A stretch of 64,000 nt of DNA from Nocardioides luti (lineage in GTDB: Bacteria > Actinomycetota > Actinomycetes > Propionibacteriales > Nocardioidaceae): NCBI RefSeq assembly GCF_014212315.1, contig NZ_JACKXE010000001.1, positions 2,418,001 to 2,482,000 on the forward strand. Reading direction: 5' to 3'. Each line of letters begins with the position of its first letter. The first letter of the stretch is position 1. Below are positions 1 to 7,494 of this stretch, in pieces. The notes below the pieces were generated by a model. It searched no databases. It had not been told where the DNA came from and saw only the letters and a program-made list of their open reading frames with translations. A program made the position numbers and the translations under genes.

Positions 1-395
1 ACATGCCGGCCGACGCGCTCAGCGGGCCCTACGCCCAGCAGCAGAAGCTGCTCCTCTACGTCCTCCCCGTCGTCTTCGCCGTCGGTGGCGTGGCGTTCCC
101 GATCGGCGTCCTCTTCTACTGGACCACCTCCAACCTGTGGACGATGGGCCAGCAGTTCTACGTGATCCGCAACAACCCGGCCCCGGGCACCCCCGCCGAG
201 CAGGCGAAGAAGGACCGGGACGCGGCCAAGGCCGCGCGCCGCGGCGGCCCGGCCGTCGTCGAGGTGGCGCCCGAGCCCGAGCCGGAGCGCCGGCCGAACA
301 CCCGGCTGCAGCCGAAGAAGCAGTCCCGAGAGCAGCGCAAGAAGTCCGGTGGCAGGCCCACGGACACCCCGAAGAGCGAGGGAGACCAGCAGTGA
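1..395 (+). CDS. yidC: YidC/Oxa1 membrane insertase (C-terminal part)
   Basis: This is the end of the YidC insertase, which inserts and folds inner-membrane proteins alone or with SecYEG. The frame is open to the left edge, so the first ATG at base 3 is internal and the N-terminal two thirds are missing. Visible are GPYAQQQKLLLY, a hydrophobic helix, and the conserved aromatic run LFYWTTSNLWTMGQQ of the last transmembrane helix. A long basic cytoplasmic tail ending in KKQSREQRKKSGG follows, a feature that in this family contacts the ribosome. The stop codon overlaps the GTG start of the next gene (GTGA), which implies translational coupling. Position next to jag, rsmG, parA and parB is standard for the left side of an actinobacterial origin region. 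Confidence 0.95.
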   Translation, partial: MPADALSGPYAQQQKLLLYVLPVVFAVGGVAFPIGVLFYWTTSNLWTMGQQFYVIRNNPAPGTPAEQAKKDRDAAKAARRGGPAVVEVAPEPEPERRPNTRLQPKKQSREQRKKSGGRPTDTPKSEGDQQ

Positions 396-976
396 GCGAG
401 AACGACCTGTCGAGCGAGACCGAGGCGACCGACGAGCAGATCGAGCAGGGACAGCCCGCCGAGGAGCAGGGTCCCGAGGGGACCGCCGCGGACACGGCGC
501 CGGCACCCCGGCTGGACCGCGTCCAGCAGCTCGAGCAGGAGGGCGACATCGCCGCCGACTACCTCGAGGAGCTGCTCGACATCGCCGACCTCGACGGTGA
601 CCTGGACATGGACGTCGAGGGCGACCGGGCGGCCGTCTCGATCGTCGGCGCCGACCTGCAGCAGCTCGTCGGTGCGCGTGGCGAGGTGCTCGACGCGCTG
701 CAGGAGCTGACCCGGCTCGCGGTCTACCGCGAGACCGGTGAGCGCTCGCGGCTGATGCTCGACATCTCCGGTCACCGCGCCGCCAAGCGCGAGGAGCTGG
801 TCGCGCTCGCCGAGAAGTCCATCGCGGAGGTCCGCGCCAGCGGCGAGTCCGTCTCGCTGGACCCGATGTCGCCGTTCGAGCGCAAGGTCGTCCACGACGC
901 GGTCGCCGCGGCCGGGCTCAGCTCGGAGTCCGAGGGCGTGGAGCCGCGTCGCCACGTGGTGATCCTGCCCGCATGA
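392..976 (+). CDS. jag: Jag/KhpB-type KH-R3H RNA-binding protein
   Basis: A 194-residue single-stranded nucleic-acid binding protein of the Jag (SpoIIIJ-associated, KhpB) family, which in Firmicutes binds RNA and affects cell elongation. The start is the GTG at 392, in a GTGA overlap with the yidC stop; the frame runs on upstream but that part is antisense-like and unsupported. Residues 1-50 are acidic and low in complexity. A KH-type domain follows with a GxxG-like loop (VGARGEVLDALQ), and then an R3H domain containing MSPFERKVVHDAV near the C-terminus. The N-terminal Jag_N domain of Firmicutes is absent, as is usual in actinobacteria. It probably shares a transcript with yidC and rsmG. Confidence 0.9.
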   Translation: MSENDLSSETEATDEQIEQGQPAEEQGPEGTAADTAPAPRLDRVQQLEQEGDIAADYLEELLDIADLDGDLDMDVEGDRAAVSIVGADLQQLVGARGEVLDALQELTRLAVYRETGERSRLMLDISGHRAAKREELVALAEKSIAEVRASGESVSLDPMSPFERKVVHDAVAAAGLSSESEGVEPRRHVVILPA

Positions 977-1009
977 CCTCGGCCCACCCGACGGCCACGG
1001 GGTGACCCG

Positions 1010-1759
1010 GTGACCGACGACGTTTCACGTGAAACACCCTCCGTGCCCGCTGTGGCCCGGAGGGTGTTTCCGCATGACCGACTGGCTCTGGCCGAGCGGT
1101 ACGCCGAGTTGCTGACCACCGAGGGAGTCGTCCGGGGTCTGATCGGCCCGCGCGAGGCGCCGCGGCTCTGGGACCGGCACCTGCTGAACTGCGCCGTGCT
1201 GGGCGAGCTGCTCCCCACGAACGCGACCGTGTGCGACATCGGCTCCGGCGCCGGCCTGCCCGGCCTGGTGCTCGGCATCGGCCGCCCTGACCTGCGGATC
1301 ACGCTGGTGGAGCCGCTGCTGCGCCGCACGACCTTCCTGAGTGAGGTCGTCGACGAGCTGGGCCTGGACCACGTGGAGGTGGTCCGGGGTCGGGCCGACG
1401 CCCTGCACGGCGAGCGCCGCTTCGACGTAGTGACCTCGCGAGCCGTGGCGCCGCTCGAGCGGCTCCTCGGCTGGTCGATGCCGCTGGTGGCCGCGACCGG
1501 CGCTCTGGTGGCGATGAAGGGCTCCTCCATCAACGAGGAGATCGAGGTCGCGGCGCCGGTCCTCCGGGAGCTGGGCTGCGCCGACCCCGAGGTCCACGTG
1601 CTCGGCGAGGACCTGCCGGAGTCCACCACCGTCGCCGTGCGGGTGGCCTGGGCCGACCCGAGCCGCGTATCGTGGCCGCCTGCGGTTGGACGTGACCGGC
1701 AGCCGGCTCCCGGCGCCCGTCGTCCCCGCACCACATCGAAGCGGAGGCGGCGCGCGTGA
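1010..1759 (+). CDS. rsmG: 16S rRNA (guanine527-N7)-methyltransferase RsmG
   Basis: RsmG (GidB) methylates N7 of G527 in 16S rRNA with S-adenosylmethionine. The 249-residue product has the SAM-binding loop CDIGSGAGLPGLVLGI (about residues 75-90) and the family segment LWDRHLLNCAVL just before it. GTG at 1010 is taken as start because it puts the family N-terminus in place. Codons 4-8 (DVSRET) are written by a parS site, a constraint also seen in parA downstream. The last 40 residues are a basic, low-complexity tail (ending TSKRRRRA) not needed for the fold. The stop overlaps the parA start (GTGA). In other bacteria loss of RsmG gives low-level streptomycin resistance. Confidence 0.93.
   Translation: MTDDVSRETPSVPAVARRVFPHDRLALAERYAELLTTEGVVRGLIGPREAPRLWDRHLLNCAVLGELLPTNATVCDIGSGAGLPGLVLGIGRPDLRITLVEPLLRRTTFLSEVVDELGLDHVEVVRGRADALHGERRFDVVTSRAVAPLERLLGWSMPLVAATGALVAMKGSSINEEIEVAAPVLRELGCADPEVHVLGEDLPESTTVAVRVAWADPSRVSWPPAVGRDRQPAPGARRPRTTSKRRRRA
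1021..1036. promoter_or_regulatory. parS: parS centromere site 1
   Basis: The sequence CGTTTCACGTGAAACA matches the universal parS consensus TGTTTCACGTGAAACA at 15 of 16 positions, and the central 14 bases form a perfect palindrome. It lies inside the first codons of rsmG. ParB, encoded 2 kb downstream, is expected to load here as a CTP-dependent clamp and spread. Confidence 0.95.
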
Positions 1760-2898
1760 CGGAGGAGTCTCGTCCCGACGTCGCTCGCGACGTCGCTCCC
1801 GATGCGACCGACGCGCCACCCTCCCCCGGGTTATCCACCGGTGCGACTGAGCCTGACAGGCCTAGTTATCCACAGGTTGACCCCGTTCCTCCACAGCCCC
1901 CGACAGACAGCGACGCCCCCGTGGTTTCACGTGAAACATCCTCCGCCCGCCCCTTCACCGTGCGGACCGCCGGTGACCTCGCGGACGCCGGCCCGGTCTT
2001 CGACGACCACGCGACACCGCTGGCGCGGGCGGCCGAGCACTCGGTGCTCGCCCGACACGGTGCCCGGATGCGACCGTCGCTCCCCCGTCCCGCTGCCACC
2101 CGCGTCATCGTCGTGGCGAACCAGAAGGGCGGGGTAGGCAAGACGACGTCCACGGTGAACGTGGCGGCCGCCCTGGCCCAGCTGGGTCAGCGGGTCCTGG
2201 TCATCGACCTCGACCCGCAGGGCAACGCGTCGACGGCCCTCTCGGTCGAGCACCACCGCGGCGTTCCGTCGACGTACGACGCCCTCGTGGACGGTGTGCC
2301 CCTTGTCGACGTGATCACCCCGTGCCCGGAGGTGGAGAACCTCCACGTCGTGCCGGCCACGATCGACCTGGCCGGCGCCGAGATCGAGCTGGTGAGCGTG
2401 GTGGCGCGTGAGAACCGCCTGCACCGGGCGATCCACGGCCACCCCCTGGTCGGCACGGCCGAGGAGGCGGGTGAGGAGCGCTTCGACTTCGTGCTCATCG
2501 ACTGCCCGCCCTCGCTGGGCCTGCTCACGCTCAACGCACTGGTCGCCGGCGCGGAGATGATGATCCCGATCCAGGCGGAGTACTACGCCCTGGAGGGGCT
2601 CGGTCAGCTGATCGAGACGGTGGACATGGTCAAGAAGCACCTCAACCCGCGGCTGGCGGTCTCCACGATCCTCGTCACGATGTACGACGCCCGGACCCGG
2701 CTCGCGGCCGGTGTCGCCGAGGAGGTCCGTGAGCACTTCGGCGACCTGGTCGTGAAGACGACGATCCCCCGCTCGGTGCGGGTGTCCGAGGCGCCGTCGT
2801 ACGGCCAGACCGTGATGACCTACGATCCTGGCTCGCCGGGAGCCCTGTGCTACCTCGAGGCTGCCCGGGAGATCGCGACCAAGGGAGCACCCCAGTGA
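1756..2898 (+). CDS. parA: Chromosome-partitioning ATPase ParA
   Basis: Walker-type ATPase that positions and segregates origin regions with ParB. The core begins at about residue 115. The deviant Walker A motif KGGVGKTT sits at residues 124-131, Walker A' DLDPQGNAS follows, then the Walker B region [16 protein letters not shown]. The 3' end [19 protein letters not shown] is typical of actinobacterial ParA. GTG at 1756 overlaps the rsmG stop (GTGA) and gives 380 residues. However, residues 1-55 are Pro/Asp-rich, poorly protein-like and contain DnaA-box-like sequences, so a later in-frame GTG (for example 1921, at the parS site) cannot be excluded. The stop overlaps the parB start. Confidence 0.93.
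   Translation: MTEESRPDVARDVAPDATDAPPSPGLSTGATEPDRPSYPQVDPVPPQPPTDSDAPVVSRETSSARPFTVRTAGDLADAGPVFDDHATPLARAAEHSVLARHGARMRPSLPRPAATRVIVVANQKGGVGKTTSTVNVAAALAQLGQRVLVIDLDPQGNASTALSVEHHRGVPSTYDALVDGVPLVDVITPCPEVENLHVVPATIDLAGAEIELVSVVARENRLHRAIHGHPLVGTAEEAGEERFDFVLIDCPPSLGLLTLNALVAGAEMMIPIQAEYYALEGLGQLIETVDMVKKHLNPRLAVSTILVTMYDARTRLAAGVAEEVREHFGDLVVKTTIPRSVRVSEAPSYGQTVMTYDPGSPGALCYLEAAREIATKGAPQ
1831..1874 (+). promoter_or_regulatory. Two DnaA-box-like sites in 5' parA
   Basis: TTATCCACC at 1831-1839 and TTATCCACA at 1866-1874 are in direct orientation with start points 35 bases apart. The second matches the classic DnaA box exactly and the first differs at the last base. They lie 50-90 bases upstream of parS site 2. 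DnaA binding is an inference. Confidence 0.6.
1923..1938. promoter_or_regulatory. parS: parS centromere site 2
   Basis: GGTTTCACGTGAAACA matches the parS consensus at 15 of 16 positions with the full 14-base palindrome. It lies in the 5' part of the annotated parA frame, where it encodes VSRET, the same peptide that parS site 1 writes into RsmG. Two sites 900 bases apart beside parAB are expected for an origin-proximal ParB loading zone. Confidence 0.95.
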
Positions 2899-3944
2899 AC
2901 GCCGGCAACACAGCCCGTCCCCCGCAGCGCCGTGGCCTCGGCCGCGGGCTGGGCTCCCTGATCCCGACCGCGCCCAGCGCGCCGCCCGTCGACGACACGC
3001 CCGCAGCGGGCCGCGTCCCCGACGCGTCCTCCTCCGCGGAGCAGGGTGGGCAGGGCGACGGAGGTGCTCCGGCGTCCTCCCCTGCGTCCCTGGAGTCCAG
3101 GGTGATCGCCGCGCCCGAGCAGGCGCCGGTCCCGGGCGCCTACTTCGCCGAGATCCCGGTCGGGCAGATCCAGCCCAACCACGTGCAACCTCGTCAGGTC
3201 TTCGACGAGGACGCGATGGCGGAGCTGGTGCACTCGATCCGCGAGGTCGGGCTGCTGCAGCCGATCGTCGTCCGCCGCACCGGTGACGAGGCCTTCGAGC
3301 TGGTCATGGGTGAGCGGCGCTGGCGCGCCTCGCAGGAGGCGGGGCTCACCGCGATCCCGGCGATCGTCCGGGAGACCGAGGACACCGACATGCTCCGGGA
3401 CGCGCTCCTGGAGAACCTGCACCGCTCGCAGCTCAACCCCCTCGAGGAGGCGGCGGCCTACGCCCAGCTCCTGGAGGACTTCGGCTGCACCCACGAGGAG
3501 CTGGCCACCCGGATCGGCCGCTCGCGCCCGCAGATCAGCAACACCCTGCGCCTGATGAAGCTCAGCCCCGCGGTCCAGCGCCGCCTGGCCGCCGGTGTGC
3601 TCTCCGCCGGCCACGCCCGCTCGCTGCTGGCCGTCGACGACGCCGAGGTGCAGGACCGTCTGGCCCAGCGGGTCGTGGCCGAGGGCATCAGCGTCCGCGG
3701 GCTCGAGGAGATCGTCGCCGTCGGCGACCACGGCTCCGCCACCCCGCGGGTCCCCCGCCGCAGGCCCACCGCCCCCGGGCTGGCCGACCTCGCCGACCGG
3801 CTCTCGGACCGCCTGGAGACTCGGGTCAAGGTCGACCTCGGCAAGAGCAAGGGCAAGATCACCGTCGAGTTCGCCTCACTGGAGGACCTCCAGCGGATCG
3901 TCGACGTGATGGACCCCCGCAACCGGGACGACCGCCCGATCTGA
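2895..3944 (+). CDS. parB: Chromosome-partitioning protein ParB
   Basis: ParB binds parS and, as a CTP-fuelled DNA clamp, forms the partition complex moved by ParA. GTG at 2895 overlaps the parA stop (GTGA) and gives 349 residues. The N-terminal ParA-contacting motif [13 protein letters not shown] is at about residues 12-24. A low-complexity linker follows. The ParB/Srx CTPase domain begins near residue 80 with [15 protein letters not shown] and contains GERRWRA near residue 139. The helix-turn-helix [20 protein letters not shown] reads parS. The C-terminal dimerisation domain ends [18 protein letters not shown]. Both parS sites lie within 2 kb upstream. Confidence 0.96.
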   Translation: MNAGNTARPPQRRGLGRGLGSLIPTAPSAPPVDDTPAAGRVPDASSSAEQGGQGDGGAPASSPASLESRVIAAPEQAPVPGAYFAEIPVGQIQPNHVQPRQVFDEDAMAELVHSIREVGLLQPIVVRRTGDEAFELVMGERRWRASQEAGLTAIPAIVRETEDTDMLRDALLENLHRSQLNPLEEAAAYAQLLEDFGCTHEELATRIGRSRPQISNTLRLMKLSPAVQRRLAAGVLSAGHARSLLAVDDAEVQDRLAQRVVAEGISVRGLEEIVAVGDHGSATPRVPRRRPTAPGLADLADRLSDRLETRVKVDLGKSKGKITVEFASLEDLQRIVDVMDPRNRDDRPI

Positions 3945-4026
3945 GGCCCGGTCCTGGGCTGCCGCGACCGCCCTCGGCCGCGGCCTCGGGCGCTGTGTGT
4001 TGGCGGCCCGGCGGTCGCTCGAACGC

Positions 4027-4089
4027 GATAGTCCGACACGAATCCGTCGTCCCGGGACCGGGCTGACAGCAAGAACGTGTCGGACTATC
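4027..4089. repeat. 14-bp perfect inverted repeat after parB
   Basis: GATAGTCCGACACG (4027-4040) and its exact reverse complement CGTGTCGGACTATC (4076-4089) are separated by 35 bases. They lie between the convergent parB and plsC-like genes, so no promoter is needed here. The pair could be a long-looped bidirectional terminator or a protein-binding site. There is no T-tract. Confidence 0.7.
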
Positions 4090-4141
4090 CCGCCACGCCC
4101 CCGCACCCGAGCGTCTCGACGCCGGGAACCCATTGATCTAA

Positions 4142-4167
4142 CGACTTAGCAATAAGTCCATAAGTCG
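4142..4167. repeat. AT-rich nested palindrome
   Basis: CGACTTA, GCAA, TAAGTC, CA, TAAGTCG read in sequence: one left half-site pairs with either of two right half-sites. The surrounding stretch 4130-4200 is clearly richer in A+T than its neighbours. It is followed by a degenerate parS at 4197. Function unknown. Confidence 0.55.
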
Positions 4168-4196
4168 ACAAACCGACGAAACGTCATGCCGACGGA

Positions 4197-4212
4197 TGTT
4201 TCACGTGCAACC
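4197..4212. promoter_or_regulatory. Degenerate parS-like site
   Basis: TGTTTCACGTGCAACC matches parS at 14 of 16 positions: the left arm is perfect, and the right arm has A to C changes at positions 12 and 16. It lies in the convergent intergenic region about 250 bases after parB. It may be a weak or decaying third ParB site. Confidence 0.5.
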
Positions 4213-4220
4213 AGCGGGGC

Positions 4221-4991
4221 TCAGCTCTTCGCGGCGCGTTTGGCCGCACGCTTGGCGGCCCGCTCCCGCTTCTCGGCGGCGTCGAGGGCGGCCGCCTCCT
4301 CGAGCGTGGGGGCCGTGCCGCCGTGGCGGGCGGGGACCCACCAGGCACCGGGGGGCTGCTCGTCGGCGGGGTACTCCGCGATTGCGGTGTCGAGCATGCC
4401 GGACATGATGCGGTGCAGCTCGGCGGTCTGCTCCACGGCGTTCTCCGTGGTGGGGTGCAGCGGGTCGCCGACGTGGATCGAGATGGTCTTGCCGCGCGAG
4501 AAGTCCTTCTCGTGGTCCTTGGTCATCATCCGCTGCGTTCCCCAGAGGATGACCGGCACGAGGGGGACGCCGGCCTCGGCGGCGATGCGCACGGCGCCGG
4601 ACTTGAACTCCTTGAGCTCCATCGCCCGGGAGATCGTGGCCTCGGGGAAGATGCCGACGGCCTCGCCGGCCTTGAGGTAGTCCACGGCGGTGCGGTACGA
4701 CGCCAGGCCCTCGCCCCGGTCGACCTCGATGTGGTGCAGCGACCGCATCAGCGGGCCGGTGTACTTGTGGTCGAAGAGCTCGCGCTTGGCCATGAACCGC
4801 ACCAGGCGGCCCGAGGGGTTCGCGGCGAACCCGCCGTAGATGAAGTCGACGTACCCGATGTGGTTGAACGCCAGCATCACGCCGCCCTCGCGGGGCACGT
4901 TCTCCGTCCCGGTCATCTGGAAGCGCTGGCCGAGCACCTTGAAGGCGGTCTTGGCCGTGACGATGATCGGGGGATAGGTGATGTCGCGCAT
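4221..4991 (-). CDS. 1-acyl-glycerol-3-phosphate acyltransferase family protein
   Basis: A 256-residue PlsC-type acyltransferase, a membrane-associated enzyme that transfers fatty acyl groups to lysophosphatidate or a related acceptor during phospholipid synthesis. The catalytic HX4D motif is present as NHIGYVD near residue 45. The substrate-contacting block GIFPEATISRAM corresponds to the FPEGT motif with G to A. PLVPVILWGTQRM is the last conserved segment. The C-terminus is an Ala/Lys/Arg tail (EKRERAAKRAAKRAAKS). The exact acyl donor and acceptor cannot be read from sequence. It is transcribed toward parB, and the ATG at 4991 follows a short gap after the aminotransferase gene. Confidence 0.85.
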   Translation of the reverse strand: MRDITYPPIIVTAKTAFKVLGQRFQMTGTENVPREGGVMLAFNHIGYVDFIYGGFAANPSGRLVRFMAKRELFDHKYTGPLMRSLHHIEVDRGEGLASYRTAVDYLKAGEAVGIFPEATISRAMELKEFKSGAVRIAAEAGVPLVPVILWGTQRMMTKDHEKDFSRGKTISIHVGDPLHPTTENAVEQTAELHRIMSGMLDTAIAEYPADEQPPGAWWVPARHGGTAPTLEEAAALDAAEKRERAAKRAAKRAAKS

Positions 4992-5056
4992 GCGCTGAGC
5001 CTAGGGGCAGCGTGGGAGCCCCGGCACCCGCCAGGGGGAGCGTCTCGCGGGACCGC

Positions 5057-6271
5057 TCAGCGGCGCATGGCGAGGAAGTCGGCGATCCGGCCGATCGCCT
5101 CCTCGAGCACGGCCACGTCCGGCAGCGTGACGAGCCGGAAGTGGTCGGTCTCGGGCCAGTTGAACCCGGTGCCGTGGGTGACCAGGAGCTTCTTGGCCCG
5201 GAGCAGCTCGATGACGAACTTCTCGTCGTCGTCGATGGGGTAGACCTCGGGGTCGAGCCGGGGGAAGCAGTACAGCGCGCCGCGCGGCTTGACGCTGGAG
5301 ACGCCCGGGATCTCGTTGAGCAGTCGGTGCGCGAGCATGCTCTGCTCGTAGTACCGACCGCCGGGACCGATCAGCTCCTCGACGGACTGGTAGCCGCCCA
5401 GGGCGGTCTGGATCGCGTGCTGCGCCGGGACGTTCGAGCACATCCGCATGTTGGCGATGAGCGTGAGCCCCTCGAGGAAGTCGGTGGCCATCTCCCTGGG
5501 CCCCGAGATCATCACCCAGCCCGCGCGGTAGCCGCACACGCGGTAGGCCTTCGAGAGGCCGCTGAAGGTCAGGCAGAGCACGTCGTTGCCGGCGTACGTC
5601 GCGGCGTGGTGGTGGACCGCGTCCTCGAAGAGGATCTTCTCGTAGATCTCGTCCGCGAAGACCACGAGCTCGTGGCGGCGCGCGATGTCGATCAGGCCCT
5701 TGACCGTGGCGTCGCTGTAGACCGCGCCCGTGGGGTTGTTCGGGTTGATGATGACGAGGCCGTGGGTGTTCTCGGTGATCTTGGCCTCGATGTCGGCGAG
5801 GTCCGGGTTCCACTCGTTCGCCTCGTCGCAGCGGTAGTGCACCGCGGTGCCGCCGGCGAGCGTGATCGCGCCGGTCCACAGCGGGTAGTCCGGGGCGGGG
5901 ACGAGGATCTCGTTGCCGTCGTCGAGGAAGGCCTGGAGCACCATCGAGATCAGCTCGGAGACGCCGTTGCCGATGAAGACGTCCTCGACGGAGGTCTCGC
6001 GCAGCCCGTGCGACTGGTAGTAGTTCATCACCGCGGTGCGGGCCGACCAGATGCCCTGCGAGTCGGCGTACCCCTGCGACTTCGGCAGGTGGTGGATGAT
6101 GTCGGCGAGGATCGCCTCGGGGGCCTCGAAGCCGAACGGTGCGGTGTTGCCGATGTTGAGCTTGAGGATCCGGTGGCCCTCGGCCTCGAGCCGCTGGGCC
6201 TCGACCAGGATCGGACCCCGGACGTCGTAGCGGACGTTCTGCAGCTTCTTGCTCTGTCGGATCGGGCGCAC
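5057..6271 (-). CDS. alaA: Alanine-type aminotransferase (class I/II)
   Basis: PLP-dependent fold-type I aminotransferase, 404 residues, closest by eye to glutamate-pyruvate aminotransferase AlaA, which makes alanine from pyruvate and glutamate. Visible motifs are KLNIGNTAPFGFEAPEAI at the N-terminus, VPAPDYPLW, INPNNPTGAVYS, VFADEIYEKI, and the PLP lysine in SGLSKAYRVCGYR. The C-terminal arginine region for the substrate carboxylate is in TDHFRLVTLP. Length is normal for the family. The gene precedes the acyltransferase on the same strand by 65 bases and may share its transcript. Exact amino-donor preference is inferred. Confidence 0.88.
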   Translation of the reverse strand: MRPIRQSKKLQNVRYDVRGPILVEAQRLEAEGHRILKLNIGNTAPFGFEAPEAILADIIHHLPKSQGYADSQGIWSARTAVMNYYQSHGLRETSVEDVFIGNGVSELISMVLQAFLDDGNEILVPAPDYPLWTGAITLAGGTAVHYRCDEANEWNPDLADIEAKITENTHGLVIINPNNPTGAVYSDATVKGLIDIARRHELVVFADEIYEKILFEDAVHHHAATYAGNDVLCLTFSGLSKAYRVCGYRAGWVMISGPREMATDFLEGLTLIANMRMCSNVPAQHAIQTALGGYQSVEELIGPGGRYYEQSMLAHRLLNEIPGVSSVKPRGALYCFPRLDPEVYPIDDDEKFVIELLRAKKLLVTHGTGFNWPETDHFRLVTLPDVAVLEEAIGRIADFLAMRR

Positions 6272-6284
6272 GGCGTCATCCTGT

Positions 6285-6303
6285 CAGGCCCGCTGCGGGC
6301 CTG
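6285..6303. other. Hairpin upstream of the alanine aminotransferase gene
   Basis: CAGGCCCGC and GCGGGCCTG form a 9-bp perfect stem with a one-base centre, 14 bases before the alaA start. It would sit in the 5' leader of alaA or between divergent promoters. Role unknown. Confidence 0.5.
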
Positions 6304-6406
6304 CGGGGGAGATACCGCGCCCTGATACCCCCGCGGGGCCGCCCGGGCGTCCTAGCATGGGTGGCAGGCGTCGTCGGCGGCCCCTGCCGGCGCGCGGGAG
6401 GGCACC

Positions 6407-7054
6407 ATGTCGCGCAGGATCGTCCGGCTCACCCTGGACCACCTCGACGCCCTGGCGACGCCGTGCCGGTCCTGCCTGTTCTGGGAGCTCGACCCCGTCC
6501 GGCGGGCCCGGGTCGACGACGCGTGCGGCGAGAAGGACGCCTGGGTGTCGGAGGTGCTCCGCGAGTGGGGCTCCTGCGGCCGGGTCGCGCTCGTCGACGA
6601 CCGACCGGTGGGCTTCGTCGTCTACGCCCCCCAGGCGTTCGTGCCCGGGGCGTCCGGCTTCCCGACGTCGCCGGTCTCGCCGGACGCGGTGCTGGTGACC
6701 ACGGCGTACGTCGATCCCGCGCACGCCCGGGGCGGACTCGGGCGGATGCTGGTCCAGGGCATGGCGCGCGACCTGATCGAGCGCGGCGGGATCCGGGCCG
6801 TCGAGGCGTTCGGGGACATCCGCGGCGCCGGGCGCTGCGCGCTGCCGGTCGACTTCCTCGGCAGCGTGGGCTTCAAGACCCAGCGGGCGCACGCGACGAC
6901 GCCCCGGATGCGGATGGAGCTGCGCTCCGCGCTGACCTGGAAGGACGAGCTCGAGACGGCCCTGGAGCGGCTGCTCGGAGCGGTCCGCCCGGGGAAGAAG
7001 CAAGCGCCCGCCCCCGCGCCGAAGGCGACGAGGAGCGGGCGCTCGGTGCTCTGA
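6407..7054 (+). CDS. GNAT family N-acetyltransferase
   Basis: A 215-residue protein with the GCN5-related acetyltransferase fold. The acetyl-CoA binding block is visible as YVDPAHARGGLGRMLVQGMA, an R/Q-x-x-G-x-G/A-type loop (ARGGLG). N-terminal CRSCLFWELDP carries two cysteines that recur in origin-proximal actinobacterial GNAT proteins beside parAB and trxA. The C-terminal tail is Lys/Arg-rich after residue 185. The acceptor substrate is unknown. ATG at 6407 sits downstream of GGGAGGGCACC, a good ribosome binding site. It is divergent from alaA and convergent with trxA. Confidence 0.82.
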   Translation: MSRRIVRLTLDHLDALATPCRSCLFWELDPVRRARVDDACGEKDAWVSEVLREWGSCGRVALVDDRPVGFVVYAPQAFVPGASGFPTSPVSPDAVLVTTAYVDPAHARGGLGRMLVQGMARDLIERGGIRAVEAFGDIRGAGRCALPVDFLGSVGFKTQRAHATTPRMRMELRSALTWKDELETALERLLGAVRPGKKQAPAPAPKATRSGRSVL

Positions 7055-7068
7055 GCCCGGAGGGGCGA

Positions 7069-7401
7069 TCAGGCGATGTAGTCGGCCAGCTCGTTGAGGA
7101 TCGCGGCCTTGGGCCGGGCTCCGACGATGGTCTTGACGACCTCGCCACCCTGGTAGACGTTGATCGTCGGGATGCCGGTGACGCGGTACGACGAGGGGGT
7201 GACCGGGTTCTCGTCGACGTTCATCTTGAGGAACGTGATCTTGTCGCCGTGGGCGGTCGCGATCTCGTCGAGGATCGGGGCGACCTGGCGGCACGGGCCG
7301 CACCACTCCGCCCAGAAGTCCACGAGGACCGGCTTGTCGGACTTGAGGACCGTCGCCTCGAACTCGGCGTCGGTCACGGCAGCGATGTTCGCCACGGGCA
7401 C
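7069..7401 (-). CDS. trxA: Thioredoxin
   Basis: Small (110-residue) cytoplasmic protein-disulfide reductant. The active site WAEWCGPC is at about residues 30-37, and the cis-proline loop TGIPTINVYQGG is in place. The buried-aspartate region DKPVLVDFW is present. It is reduced by thioredoxin reductase, whose gene lies immediately upstream on the same strand (gap about 90 bases), the same pairing found in mycobacteria (trxB2-trxC). The ATG at 7401 is preceded on the coding strand by AAGGAG. Confidence 0.97.
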   Translation of the reverse strand: MPVANIAAVTDAEFEATVLKSDKPVLVDFWAEWCGPCRQVAPILDEIATAHGDKITFLKMNVDENPVTPSSYRVTGIPTINVYQGGEVVKTIVGARPKAAILNELADYIA

Positions 7402-7494
7402 TCCTTAGGTGATCGGTGAGGTCTGTCTCCAGTCAACACCAGGTCGGGGACGCTTGTTCCCGGCCCGGGTCGACGGGCGTGGTGGGTCGAGCGG

